Of a stretch of 64,000 nt of DNA, positions 34,133 to 46,342 are shown one piece after another. Position 1 is the first letter of the stretch. The number at the start of each line of letters is the position of its first letter. Under the pieces are notes generated by a model, which was not told where the DNA came from, made no database searches, and saw nothing but the letters and a program-made list of their open reading frames with translations. Position numbers and translations under genes: made by a program. Origin of the DNA: Poa pratensis (taxonomy: Eukaryota > Streptophyta > Magnoliopsida > Poales > Poaceae); the NCBI GenBank assembly GCA_947311845.1, contig CAMZMU010000111.1, positions 26,649,046-26,713,045 on the forward strand. The letters are read 5' to 3'.

Positions 34133-34619
34133 ATGGTTTTGATATCCGTCCCCGTCTGCCCTCGTCCGGTCTATGATTCCCATGTGGTATATTTTTATAA
34201 CTATTTGTTTCGTTTCGTGTTTATGACAATCATGCCGACCAACTTGACATAGATATATTTCTATTTAGGAGGTAGTTGAACCAGAAATTCCAGCCGACCC
34301 TATTGTCGAGTTTTTAGAAAAAGAAAACAACGATTTAAAAGAAAAATTGAAGATAAGTGAAGATCTTCGTCTCCAATGCCTGGAAGAGAAGATGGTATTG
34401 GACTTGGAGATTGCCGACATCGTTGATGCTCACGGGGTCGAGCTTGCCGACGTCGTCGCTGCTTACGAGTGGAAGATGGATGCAATGTGCGTCAAGCTTA
34501 AAAAGATTAGAAAATATGCCATTAGTCAAGAGGCTTGGTATCATTATGCTGTTGGTTCAATAGTTACCTTGGTTGCGATTCTGATCGCATTTGTTGTTGG
34601 ATTTAAATTTTTTAGATAG
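34133..34619 (+). CDS. CACTA-2 small coiled-coil/membrane protein
   Basis: Two exons (34133-34186 and 34269-34619; GTATAT donor, TTTAG acceptor) encode about 134 residues. Residues 31-65 (EFLEKENNDLKEKLKISED...) have a heptad-like coiled-coil pattern. Residues 110-130 (YAVGSIVTLVAILIAFVVGF) form one membrane segment, and the protein ends in KFFR. Further exons may precede the ATG, because good splice sites lie at 33956 and 34022. It sits between the element's left end and the transposase gene, on the same strand. The frame is open here but shifted in CACTA-1. I recall similar short proteins beside TNP2 genes in grass CACTA elements but know no function. It is not part of the classical En/Spm TNPA/TNPD pair. 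Confidence 0.6.
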
Positions 34620-34787
34620 TTGTATGTTAGTTTCGTTTGATGTATGTTTCGTGGGAACTATGTATCACATTTGGGCACTACTCTACTTTGGTTTTAATGT
34701 GATGAACTTGTATTAATTAATTTGGTCACGTATCTCTATTCATTATTTAGCTGGTGTAATGGTTTTTGATGTATTTATGTAATGCAG

Positions 34788-37700
34788 ATGAGCCGAGAAT
34801 GGATGTACGGTGATCGACGATGTCCCGAGTTCATTGATGGCATGCATCGTTTTCTCGATGTGGTTAAGTTAAACAAGCTGAAGAATGGTTTTATGATTTG
34901 TCCATGTGATGAATGTCGGAATACGAGGAATTACCCGAGCGTAAGAACCATACACTCCCACTTGTTGCGACACGGCTTCATGCCCAATTATTTTTGTTGG
35001 ACCAAGCATGGAGAAAGAGGGGTTATAATGGAAGACCCTGAAGAAGAGGATGATGACAACTATCCTGTGTTCTCTGAACACGGCGATACTACAATGGGGG
35101 AAGACGAAGTTGAGCTCGAGGTCATTGTTGATGAGTCCGATGATGATGATCTTCGTCGGGTCATTCTTGATGAACAGATGAAGTGCGGAAGTGAAAACGA
35201 GTGGTCAAAGTTGGAGCGCATGTTAGAGGATCACAAAAAATTGTTGTACCCAAATTGTGAAGATGGCCAGAAAAAGCTGGGTACCACCCTGGAATTGCTG
35301 CAGTATAAGGCAAAGAATGGAATATCTGACAAGGCATTTCAGGAGTTGCTACAAATATTTAAGAAGAGTCTTCCAAGGAATAATAAATTGCCGCACAATA
35401 CATACGAAGCAAAGAAGATTGTCTGCCCTCTAGGATTAGAGGTGGAGAAGATACATGCATGCATCAATGACTGCATCCTCTACCGCGGTGAGAAGTACGA
35501 GAATTTGGATGCATGCCCGATATGCGGTGCATTGAGGTATAAGATCGGGCGAGATGACCCAGGTGATGTTGAGGGCGAGCCGAGCCCCAGGAAGAGGGTT
35601 CCCGCGAAGGTGATGTGGTATGCTCCTATAATACCACGGTTGAAACGTTTGTTCCGAAACAAAGAGCATGCCAAGTTGTTGCGATGGCACAAAGAAGACC
35701 GTAAGGAAGACGAGATGCTGAGACACCCCGCAGATGGGTCGCAGTGGAGAAAAATCGACAGTGAGTTCAAGGATTTTGCAGCTGACGCAAGGAACCTAAG
35801 GTTTGGTCTAAGTACAGATGGCTTGAATCCGTTTGGGGAGCAGAGCAGCAGTCATAGCACCTGGCCCGTGACTCTATGTATCTATAACCTTCCTCCTTGG
35901 TTGTGCATGAAGCAAAAGTATCTGAGGCCATTAGTTGATGAACTTTTACAATTGTGGTCTGACGAAGGCGTACGTGTGTGGGATGAGTACAAACAGGAGG
36001 AATTTGGCCTACGAGCGTTGCTGTTTGTAACCATCAATGATTGGCCTGCTCTTAGTAACATTTCAGGACAGTCAAACAAGGGATACAATGCATGCACGCA
36101 CTGTTTAGATAAGACTGACAGTATATATTTAGGTAAAAAGAATGTGTACCTTGGTCATCGTCGATTTCTTCCAAACAAGCATCCCGTAAAAAAGGCAGGC
36201 AAACATTTCAAAGGTGAGGAAGATAACCGAACGAAGCCTACACGCCCTGATGGTGATGTTATATATGGCATGGTCAAGGATTTGGAAGTAATATTTGGAA
36301 AGGGTCCTGGCAGTCTAAATGTTCCGAAAGACGCTGATGGACACGTACCCATGTGGAAGAAGTGCTCGATATTTTGGGATTTACCCTATTGGAAAATCTA
36401 GAGGTTCGCTCTGCCATCGACGTGATGCACGTGACGAAAAATCTTTGCGTGAACCTGCTAAAATTCTTAGGCGTGTATGGGAAGAAGAAATTAGATACAT
36501 CGGATGCACGGAAGGACCAGCAAAGTACGCACGAACGAGACAACCTGAATCCAGAGAAGTACCAAGGTACTGCCAGCTACGCTCTTACCAAAGAAGAGAA
36601 GGTGATCTTTTTTCAAGTCCTGAGCAGTATCAAGGTCCCGTCTGGCTACTCGTCGAATATAAAGGGAATAATAAACATGGCAGAGAAAAAGTTCCAAAAC
36701 CTGAAGTCTCATGACTGCCACGTGATTATGACACAATTACTTCCGGTTGCATTGAGGGGGCTTCTACCGGAAAACGTTCGAGTACCCATTGTGAAGCTAT
36801 GTGCATTCCTCAATGCAATTTCTCAGAAGGTAATCGATCCAGCAACTCTACCAAGTTTACAGAAGGATGTGGTCCAATGTCTTGTCAGCTTCGAGTTGGT
36901 GTTTCCACCGTCCTTCTTCAATATTATGACGCACCTCATAGTTCACCTAGTCGAAGAGATTTCCATTCTCGGTCCTGTATTTCTACACAACATGTTCCCC
37001 TTTGAGAGGTTCATGGGAGTCTTAAAGAAATACGTTCATAACCGTGCTAGGCCAGAAGGAAGCATGTCCAAGGGCTATGGAACAGAGGAGGTCATTGAGT
37101 TTTGTGTTGACTTTATTCCTGATCTTAAGCCGATCGGTGTTCCTCAATCGCGCCATGAGGGGAGACTGCGTGGAAAAGGCACGCTAGGAAAGAAAGCAAC
37201 AACATGTATGGACGGGCATTCTTTCACTCAAGCACACTACACAGTTCTACAAAATTCCAGATTGGTGGCTCCGTATATCGTGAAACACATGGATATTTTA
37301 CGCTCCGAATACCCGGAGGAGACTAACTTCTGGATTAAAGGAAAGCACGTGAAAAGTTTCGGCAGTTGGTTGCGTACACATCTCATTAATAACACCACTG
37401 TTGGAGATGAGCTATACTTGTTGGCCAAGTCACCATCTTCGACTATATTGACTTTCCAAGGGTACGAGATAAATGGGAATACATTTTACACGGAAACCCA
37501 AGACAAAAAGAGCAGTAACCAAAACAGTGGTGTCCGCTTTGATGCAACAAACGACGATGGGACAAAGGACACATATTATGGTTGCATACAGCAGATATGG
37601 GAACTTGACTATGGACCTTCTTTTAAGATCCCTTTGTTTCAGTGCAAATGGGTCAACCTGTCAGGCGGGGTAGAGATAGACCGGCGGTACGGAATGACTA

Positions 37701-38008
37701 CAGTGGATCTCAACAATCTTGGGTACCACACCGAGCCATTCGTCCTAGCCAATGATGTGGCTCAGGTTTTCTATGTGAAGGACATGTCTTCCAGACCGAA
37801 AAAAAGAAAAGATAAGCAAGCGGATACATCATACGATCAGCCAAAGCGCCACATAGTTCTTTCAGGGAAAAGAAACATCGTGGGAGTGGAGGACAAGACA
37901 GACATGTCAGAAGATTACAATAAGTTTCATGAAATTGCGCCCTTCAAAGTGAAAACTGACCCAAGCATCGTGTTAAATGATGAAGATTGTCCATGGCTAC
38001 GGCGATAA
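34788..38008 (+). pseudogene. CACTA-2 TNP2-type transposase, two lesions
   Basis: An exon starts right after an acceptor (AATGCAG|ATGAGCCGAG). Domains in order are the transposase-associated region with CPCDEC (~34900), the Transposase_21/TNP2 core (LKRLFRNKEHAKLLRWH, FGLSTDGLNPFGEQSS, AIDVMHVTKNLC), DUF4218-like (LPVALRGLLPENV; MFPFERFMGVLKKY) and DUF4216-like (FKIPLFQCKWV; YHTEPFVLANDVAQVFY). First lesion: a 60-base in-frame loss between GTAT repeats at about 35922 removes the block ending PGNDIDVY, which is conserved in the family. Second lesion: one base lost near 36399 creates a TAG after LPYWKI. The C-terminus also stops a few codons earlier than in CACTA-1. Otherwise the frame is clean over more than 1000 codons, so inactivation is recent. 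Confidence 0.85.
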
Positions 38009-40922
38009 GAAGAAAGGGACACACACGAAGAAAAAAGTGAACACTAGATAGGGATGTTGTTGGTGATGTGTAATAATGTATTAAACCTTTATGTGGTGAA
38101 AACCATAATACATTGCTCGGGTCCATTTTTATTTAACCATCCATCTACTGTTATACACCGCTGGCGTATCCAACATAGACACATAGCGATTGTCACCCGG
38201 ATTTCTCACCAAGCAACGCATCCTGGGGAGGGGACGGAGGGCGGTGTGGAGCCTCCTTATATGTAAGCAAAACTGACCAAAACACACGGTTTCCCCGTCA
38301 TACAGCCCTACGGTGCCTCGTGAGTGACTGCATATCAAATGCACCGTAGGGCTGTATGACGGGAATCCGAATGCTTTGTATACTGCAAATCATCGCGTGG
38401 TCGTGAGCATGGCTACCACTTCCACCACCACCACTCCCACCTCCTCGGCAATTCATCATTGTGTCACCCTAATCCAGTGGTTGGATTCAACCTACCTGAG
38501 GGCTTGTGTTTCCAACAGCGTCGTTGTGTTGTCCTTATTCACCGTCCTACAGGAGGTGGCTCCAATGGCTGGCCGGTGAACAAGGACGAACACAATAATG
38601 CCAGGGAACATGCCAGCAGGTAGGCTAAATCCAACCATCGGATTCGGTGGCAAAGGTAGATGCTAGTTGTGTGCCGTTCGGCAAGACGTCTCTGATGTTC
38701 TACAACCGTCCGGCAAGACGTCACTGATGATCTGCAACCGTTTGGAACGGTCGCAGGTCATCAGAGACGTCTTGCCGCTGGTTGCCCAAAGATGCCTCTC
38801 CGATTGACGCTGGAATGTTTTGTGTGAGTGAGTAACCTGTCTGAGGAGGTGGGCTATATATAGGGTCGCATGGCTTACGAAGTGGTCGTGATAGTGCTGA
38901 TCCGACGGCTCAGAAGCGCTCGAAAGAAACATACCACTGATCCAACGGCTCACAAGCGCTGGAAGGAAGCACACGATCCGTGTGCTTCTTCCTGATTGGG
39001 CATACTACAGCTCACAAGACCTCAAAAGAAACACACGATCCGTGTGATTCTTTAGTCCCGGTTGGTGTTACCAACCGGGACTAGTTCTAAAAATCCAACG
39101 GCTCACAAGCCCTCAAAAGAAACACACCCCTGATCCAACGGCTCACAAGCGTTTGAAAGAAACACACGATCCGTGTGATTCTTTAGTCCCGGTTGGTGTT
39201 ACCAACCGGGACTAAAGGCGGGCTTAGAAAAACCATATCTATTTGTGCGGGAAAAGGTGGCGCGAAGAAATTTGGCATAAGACGGTGGCGGGAAAAAATT
39301 AGGCGAAAACTGCTCCGACGCCGCCCTATTTTTCAAATTTCCGCAACGCGCGTGCTATTAGGCGAAATTGCCATTAAAAATAATATTATTTAAAATCAAA
39401 AAGAAAAAGAATAGACACGGTGGCTATTAAATTAAATAGATATAAAAGAAAAAGAAACTAGAGAAAACATCCGAATCCCTTCGAAATAGATATATAAATA
39501 GATATGTTAGCTTCAAATTATTTCAAACATGCAGTTTGTTTCAATTTTTTTTCAATTTTTTGATGATATGGATTTAAATCTATGTCAAATTTACTCAAAT
39601 CATCCATTTGAATTCTGAATACATTCAAATTTGAAAATAAACAGTAGCAATATTGCGCGCGCCAAATTTGAAAATAAACAGTAGCAATTTGAAAATAAAC
39701 AGAAAACATAAGAGAGAAAAAAGAAACTAGAGGGGAAAAAAATCAAATCCCATTAGTACCGGTTGTTATGTACAACCGGTACTAAAGGGGCTGGCTCGCG
39801 CGCCAAATTTTTGCCGGCCAAAAATAGCCCTTTAGCACCGGTTGCTACTAGCAACCGGTACTAAAGACCCTTTAGTACCGGTTGCTATTAGAAACCGGTG
39901 CTAAAGGCTATTCAAAGCCGTTACCTGTGGGGATCGACGATTCGATCCCCAAATTTCCCAAGTCCTCGCCTCTCCTCGATCTGTGCTCCTCCGGCGAACG
40001 ACGCCCCGGCGCTGCGGCCTCACCTCGCCCTTCACCACCGCGCCGTCGCCGGCCACCGTGCGCTGCTCCGCCGGCCACCGTGCGCTGCTCCACCACCGCG
40101 CCATCGCGGGCCACCATACGTGCGCTGCTCCGGCCTCACCTCGCGCGCCCTCCACCACCGCGCCATCGCCGGCCATCGTGCGGCGCCCTCGACCACCACC
40201 GCCGGCCACCGTGCGGCCACCTCGCCCTCCACCGCCGGCCACCGTGCGGCCACCTCGCCCTCCGCCGCCGGCCACCGTGCGGCGCCCTCCACCACCGCGC
40301 CATAGCCTCAACCGCGCGGCATCGCCGGCCTTCTCAGGTTTGTTTTTTTTTTCATTTTTTAGTTTAGGTTAATTCTTACAGTTTTTTAGTGTAGCAATTT
40401 TTAGTGTATAGCAAATTAGCAAATTTAAATTAGCTACTATTGTTAGCAATTTTTAGTAAATTAGCAAATTTAAATTGAGATAAGTTAGCTAGTAGCAAAT
40501 TAGTATTGTTAGCAATTTTTAGTATTGTATAGCAAATTAGCAATTTTCCAAATGTAGCAAAGTAGTGTGGATTTTTTAGTGTAGTTTTGCTAAGTCATTT
40601 AGATAAGTTTGAAAATAACATTACTAAAAATAACATAGTAAAGTTTGAAATATTGCTAAGTTTGAAATATTACTAAGTTAGAAATATTGCTAAGTTTGAA
40701 ATATTGCTAAGTTAGAAATATTCCTAAGTTAGCAATTTTAAGTTAGCAATTTTAAGTTAGCAATTTTGTAAACATTATTACTAAAAATAACTTTGAAATT
40801 TTTGCTAAGTTACTAAAAATAATTTTGCTAAGTTAGAAATATTTTGTTAAGTTAGAAATATTTTGCTAAGTTACTAAAAATAATTTTTGCTAAGTTTGAA
40901 AATTTTGCAGTGACATTGAGCT
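38009..40922. other. CACTA-2 internal spacer with hairpins and repeats
   Basis: In order this holds the 23-bp hairpin (38294-38363), an imperfect inverted pair of ~85-base arms (38467-38560 and 38561-38650), a ~30-base inverted pair around CAAGACGTC (38712-38776), and repeated ATCCAACGGCTCACAAGC units (38935-39170). It then has two TAGTCCCGGTTGG hairpins (39055-39090 and 39183-39218), an AT-rich part, ACCGGT hairpins (39755-39905), a GC-rich proline-coded leader (39930-40335) and AT-rich GCTAAGTT repeats (40380-40905). CACTA-1 has the mirror-image counterpart at 10635-13900. Confidence 0.65.
38294..38363. repeat. Perfect 23-bp hairpin in CACTA-2
   Basis: Positions 38294-38316 pair perfectly with 38341-38363 around a 24-base loop. 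The stem is identical to that of 13512-13581. The size resembles a young inverted-repeat small-RNA precursor, but no expression evidence exists in the sequence. Confidence 0.75.
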
Positions 40923-43789
40923 ATGGAGGACGACGCCCCCATCATCGCCGATGTCCCCCCTTCATCCGAGATTTGGACGAAGAAGAGCGATACCAACAAA
41001 TAATATTTAACGACGCTGCCGGACCCAATACCGACGGAGAAGATTCTGATGGAGAAGATTCCGACGAAGAAGACGCCGAAGATTTCAGCGCGAAATGTTT
41101 GAACGACTCCGGTGAGGGACTTGAGTTACAAAACTTCAGAGACGACGACGACGACGCCGAAGAAAACACCGGATCACTAGCTAAAAACGACTCCGGCAAG
41201 GTATATATTAATTAAGTCTTGTTGATCACTAGCTAGATGCATTAATTGATTTATATGCGCACTTATTAACGAAACATTTTTCTTCCAGCCCTCTGGATCA
41301 TCTAACTCAATCCCTAAACGAGGCCCGGCCAAAGGGTTAAAGCTGCCGGATGGTGCAAAGTTGTCGATCGACGAAGTTAGCATAAGAGGCAAACCGGAGA
41401 AACCCGATGGAATCTGCACTAAATATGTAGCTCAATGCGGAGTTCTTGTAAGGGACATGGTCCCGATCACCGTTGCAGAATGGAATGAGCCGAAGAAAAA
41501 GAACATTGGCGCAAAATATCTCGAGCAAAGAATTAAAGATACCCTTTGGGAGTCGATATTGGGTTCTTTCAGCCTACCGGCAGATCTCCCACAGAGTAGG
41601 CAGGATAAAGTCAAGCAGTGGACTCTTAGCAAGATGGCCGAGCAATTCAACAACTGGAAGAAAACATTGTGGAGAAAATATGAGAACGAAACTCCAGATT
41701 TCACTGGACGTCTAGAGAAGCTAAAAGATGACTGGCCTGAATTTGTGGCGTATAGGAAATCGAGCGTCGCTGTGGCCCGATCGACCCAAAATAAGTTGAA
41801 TGCTCAGAAGAAGAGATATTTCCATCGTTTGGGCTCAGGTGGCTACAAGACTGCCGTGCCTAAGTGGGAATCCTACGAAAACGAGCTGCGTCAAAAAGGG
41901 ATCACTCCAGAGACAGATGACTGGCCCGACAGGTCCAAGTTATGGTTGTTCGCGCATGGGGCAGTGTTGGACATGGAAACATGGCGGATTGTTGCAAAGG
42001 GAAAATGGAGGAAAAGAATTAGAAGAGTCGTAAAAAAGATAAAAAAAAGCAATAAGACTAGTCAAGTTGGGAAAAAACCAAGGAAGTCAAGGCTCCTGAG
42101 AAGTTAGCAGGCGAGATGACTATGGAGGAATTAGAACTGAGAACACAAGGCAAGGCTGCAGCCTTTTTTGAACAGAAAAAAAAGGAAAGACTGGAGGCAA
42201 CACTTGACCCCATAAAGGAACTTCTGAAGACTATACCAACTGAGGTAAAAGATCGCACCGTTGACAACATATATTGTCCTCCACCGTCGTCCCGTTCAGA
42301 CTATGAGCGAGGTATTGACAAGGTACTTTCCTCACAGAAGGAGGAAGAAAAAGCGTGCGGGAAAGGAGTTGCCCAGCTCGGAGAACAAGAAGCACAATCG
42401 ATCGCCCCGCTCATTGTGCCTTCTGAACCTCGGGAAATCGAGCATGGAGAAGTTGTCATTGGCGACACAGGTCGCCCCATAGCGGAGATAGTAATTCAAT
42501 ATAAATTCGAACTCGGGATGCCTCTGGGCGAAAATCCGAGTGCTCTAACAACACAGTTATATAAATTGCATACCTGGTACATGACCGCCGCAAAAGAAGG
42601 GAGGACATATCTCATGGCGGGAGTTAAGGAACAACACTTGTTCCGAGAATATGCTGTGCAGGTTGAGTTCTCCGAACTTTTTTAGATGTACAATCAACTT
42701 GCCCTCGACAAATCTATCCTCAGCTGCTATTGTCTGTAAGTAATTTATTCGTGTAATTTAATTATTTATAGTTCAGCTCGTTCATTGCTTGTAATTATCC
42801 TCACAACATTCTTTTGTACGCTATTATGCAGAATGAAGATTCATGAATGCCGAATGGGAGGAATCTGGGACATTGGGTTCATTGACCCGGATAAAGTTAA
42901 TGTGGCGACCGTAGAAAATCCTTATTATGCCAAGGACACAGAGGAGCTTGTGCTAACGTGTTTTAAGCGACAAAGTACCAAAAAGGAAATACTTCTTCCT
43001 TACAACTTCGGGTGAGTGTTACTGTCTTGTACACATTCTATTTTGCTTTCCCGATATTAAGTGTAATTGATGAGTTCTGAATACCTGCGTATATAAATGT
43101 GCGCAGGTACCACTTCATTCTGATAATCATTAGACTCGAGAAAGGACAAGTTGAAGTCTGGGACTCAATGAGGAAAGATGAAGATGATTACAAAAGCGTG
43201 CGTCTAATGATCAAGAGGTAATTTCAATCGCACTATACCGTCCACTTTCGTTCATTTCCGGATATCAAAAGTATAAATAATAACTCCTCAATTCATTTTC
43301 TTTTCCGGGCAGGGTTTGGAAAAGGTTCATCGCGGAAGAACGCGGTGAATGGAAACAGAAGCTGGAGTGGAAAGCTAACAAAGTAAGTACTATTACGTAT
43401 CTAGGTCTGCGTATCTTTCTAATACCATTATCGTTCTCTTGATTATTATTTGATTAAATTATATTCTTGTATATATAGTGGTGTCTGCTACAACCACAGG
43501 GGACGGAACTATGTGGATACTACGTTTGCGAGTATATTCACATGAGGGTCAATGAGAGAGTCAATAGTTTAAGAAATCGAGAGGTACGTAAACATCATTG
43601 ACAACTTTTATTTTGCTACCATCAATTGTGTTTAGTTCCGATCATAACTGATTTGATCTCCTTCTGTCAAGGAAACGGAGCCAGCTCCTACCAAAAAACC
43701 GCGTGAAAGCTATTGCGGAGGAATTGGCGGGATTCATTCTGACGCATGTCCTAGATGAATTCGGTGAATTCCACTATGTCGAACAATAG
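40923..43789 (+). pseudogene. CACTA-2 second gene: En/Spm Transposase_24-like region plus Ulp1-like protease
   Basis: An acidic exon (40923-41202) and an exon from 41290 encode a plant En/Spm-type region (KRGPAKGLKLPDG, NWKKTLWRKYE, WPEFVAYRKSS, YFHRLGSGGY). The DUF8039-like part found in CACTA-1 is deleted near 42077. The Ulp1/C48-like part runs over exons ending about 42737, then 42832-43011, 43107-43217, 43313-43382 and 43479-43583. It has catalytic-type His (YHFILIII), Asp (VEVWDSM), Gln (LLQPQGT) and Cys (ELCGYYVCEY). Damage includes a 6-C run instead of 7 near 40957, a TAG at 42683-42685 where CACTA-1 reads Gln, and loss of the final acceptor near 43670. Ulp1-type proteases cut SUMO-like proteins; that this one does so is only inference. 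Confidence 0.75.
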
Positions 43790-44264
43790 ACTCGCTCCAT
43801 GAATGTACTAGTTAGCGGTGATCTCCATTGTAATTATGAGTACTTTATATGTAAAGAGAGTACTTTATATGTGTAATGAGTACTTCATATGTGTAGTCAG
43901 TACTTTATACGTGATCTCCTCCGAAACCCTGAAAAATGAGCGAAAAGGAAAAAAACAGAAACCCTAAACCCCGAAAAATAAGCGAAAAGAAATAAAACCG
44001 AAAACCAAAACCCCCCTGAAAAAATAAGCGGGGGGTAAAAAAAGCAGGAACCTTTAGTACCGGTTTTTATTAAAAACCGGTACTAAAAGTCCTCAGGGTC
44101 GCGCGCGTCTGCGTGACCACGTGGAGACCCTTTAGTACCGGTTGTATTTTGGTACCGGTACTAAAGGGTTACCCCTTTAGTCCCGACCTTTTAGTACCGG
44201 TTGCACAACCGGTACTAAAGGCCCAATACAACCGGTACTAGTGCCCTGTTCTGTACTAGTGAAA

Positions 44265-45951
44265 GATATTAATTACTATACGATAACACACATCGGACTT
44301 TACTTCATACATCTTTTGTTGACACCGATGAGCAGATAATGTAGTTGCAAGACTCTTCTGACACTTATCGATCCAGAGGTTTTAGACAGAGACTTGTGGG
44401 TGAGTACATATACCAGTCAGCTGTCCAGCACTACGTAATGTACACTGCCGGTGGTTGATCTGAGTTCTGAGGTTGGTACGAACCACACCACACCAGTGGA
44501 AGTGTTGCCGGATATGCTGCAGTGGTGTTTGCTAAGTACTGCTGTTACATACTTTATGTCCAGGCAAGACGGTGCACTAAAATATTATAACTCCACGTAT
44601 GCGCAACAACTCTTTATCACATGCTTATAACTGGATGATTGGTTGAGCTAGCCACCTTTTGGGAAGGCAAGTGGTGTAGGTAAAGAATGTGGTTACATCA
44701 CGTTCTCAAGATATGCAAGAAAATGAACTTGTAGATAAAAAGGGGGAAAAGGGAACCGGTACTGCTCGTGAAGGTCGATCCAGAAACTGATCTAGAAACT
44801 TATCTAGGGTTCCCGTCCCTCTCGCCGGCGAAGCTGATTGTCCTCCCGCCTTTGGCGGCCCTTGGGTCTCTGAGGTGCGACGGACCACAGCCCCTCGCCA
44901 GGAGGAAGGTTTTTGTTCTTTTTATGTTGTTTCAGTGTCTTTTGCGGAATAGGATGGGGCAACATCATAAATTTAGAATAAGATCCTCCCATCGTATCCT
45001 CGCTCCGGTGGTGCGCCTAGCGCCTATGGAGAGCGCGTGGTTGTGAGTCCGGAGGATCTCGTGAGATCCGCCGTATTCGTATTCGTTCATGTTGTTTCTT
45101 CGTGTGGTTGCATGTTTGTCTCTTTCGATTTATGGTTGTCATCATTGACGATGGTTGCTCTGGTTTTAAGGGGTCTTAGCACGGCGACTTCCCGTTTGTC
45201 TAATTGACCAAACTCGCTCGCTAAAGTGATGTCGTCGGTACGTGGTCCGCAGGTCTATTTATATTTTTTATTACTTTAAAATTATTTGTACTATTGTTTA
45301 TGATCAACATATCGATTGACCTTTTTGCAAAAAAAAATTGGGGGGGGGGGGGGAGTTTCCGCATTAAAGGAAAAAATGAGGAATAGGGGCACCTATTTCT
45401 TTTTTCAGAAGGAGAGATCCTCAGCCTCTATGATGGTTGATAGTTGATACACACAACCATTTTTATTGACACCCAAAGTTATATAAGGTGAAAATAACCG
45501 ATCTCACTTACGCAATACTAAGAGTGGCAACGGGGAGGGGGATCTCTGGGTGGCACTCTTTCGCCCCGCCCTGCCCCCAGCTAATCCCCATCCCCGCTAG
45601 CCCCGTGAAGCTTCAGAACCAAGGAAAGGCAAGCAGGTGCTTGGATGCAGCACACCGCGCTTGGAGTCGACCTGCCATGCTCATCAACTCCTATGCATGA
45701 CCTCACCGCAATTGATGAAGGTTACTGGCGCGGCGAGTGGGGCGCGGCGCCGGCGAATGCTTGCGTCTCCCTGCTCCCCACGATGGATGACCGGAGATTA
45801 GACGTCTGCCGGCACCGGTGCGAGTCGGGGACTCGTAGTATCGTGGAGCCACGGTTTGCAGCGAGTGGGGTTGGGCAGTGCGAATCGTGGCGCCTGGGGC
45901 ATGGGTGAGGAATAAGTGGAGTGGGTGCAGTCAGCCAAGGTTTGGTGTATA
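44265..45951. other. Shared intergenic DNA, copy B
   Basis: This is the counterpart of 720-2488. The empty Stowaway site is at 44301-44302. It holds a poly-G run near 45341-45353 and no supported gene; short frames disagree with those of copy A. Confidence 0.6.
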
Positions 45952-46127
45952 CTCCCTCCGTTCCACATTGTAAGATGTTTTTATGTGTTACACATGCATG
46001 TCTAAATTCATACTAAAAAAATACACATACACTTAAACGTATCTAGATACATGTGTGTGCATGTGCATGTAGAAAAAGACTAAAACATCATATTATGGAA
46101 CGGAGTTATATTGTGGAACGGAGGGAG
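45952..46127. mobile_element. Stowaway-type MITE, copy B counterpart
   Basis: The ends are CTCCCTCCGTTCCACA and TGTGGAACGGAGGGAG, with TA at 45950-45951 and 46128-46129. It is the same insertion as 2489-2664. Confidence 0.85.
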
Positions 46128-46342
46128 TATTAGATAGTTTTGTCACACTGCTATGTGGCGTTCTGGGTCCTGTGGAGATGTGGGGAGTCACGATTTACAA
46201 TTTGGATGTACATAGCAAAAAATCCCAATAGCATATATCATCACATATTAATTTATGCGTGGGCTCTCGATTTCTCAAAAATAGCGGCGCAACCACGAGA
46301 CCTATAGGTGCTGCATGTGGTAGACCTGTTAGTACTGAATTA

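Larger units (their letters stand above)
33366..44261 (+). mobile_element. CACTA (En/Spm) DNA transposon 2, 10.9 kb
   Basis: The element starts CACTAGTAGAAAAGG and ends CCCTGTTCTGTACTAGTG, flanked by AAA (33363-33365 and 44262-44264). Copy A has the unoccupied site near 713-719. Its ends and genes are those of CACTA-1 in the opposite orientation. ACCGGT-type subterminal repeats lie at 33395-33635 and 44050-44240. Relative to CACTA-1 it lacks about 860 bases in the second gene (at about 42077) and 60 bases in the transposase. Internal genes read on the plus strand. Confidence 0.95.

Noticed and set aside
38376..38579. 67-codon frame (MATTSTTTTPTSS) conserved in both CACTA elements
   Set aside because: It is identical in both because the whole hairpin region is shared. 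It overlaps long inverted repeats and has no protein features.
39882..40372. 160-codon proline-rich frames in CACTA-2
   Set aside because: A GCCGGCCACCGTGCG-type repeat opens every frame. There is no conserved protein.
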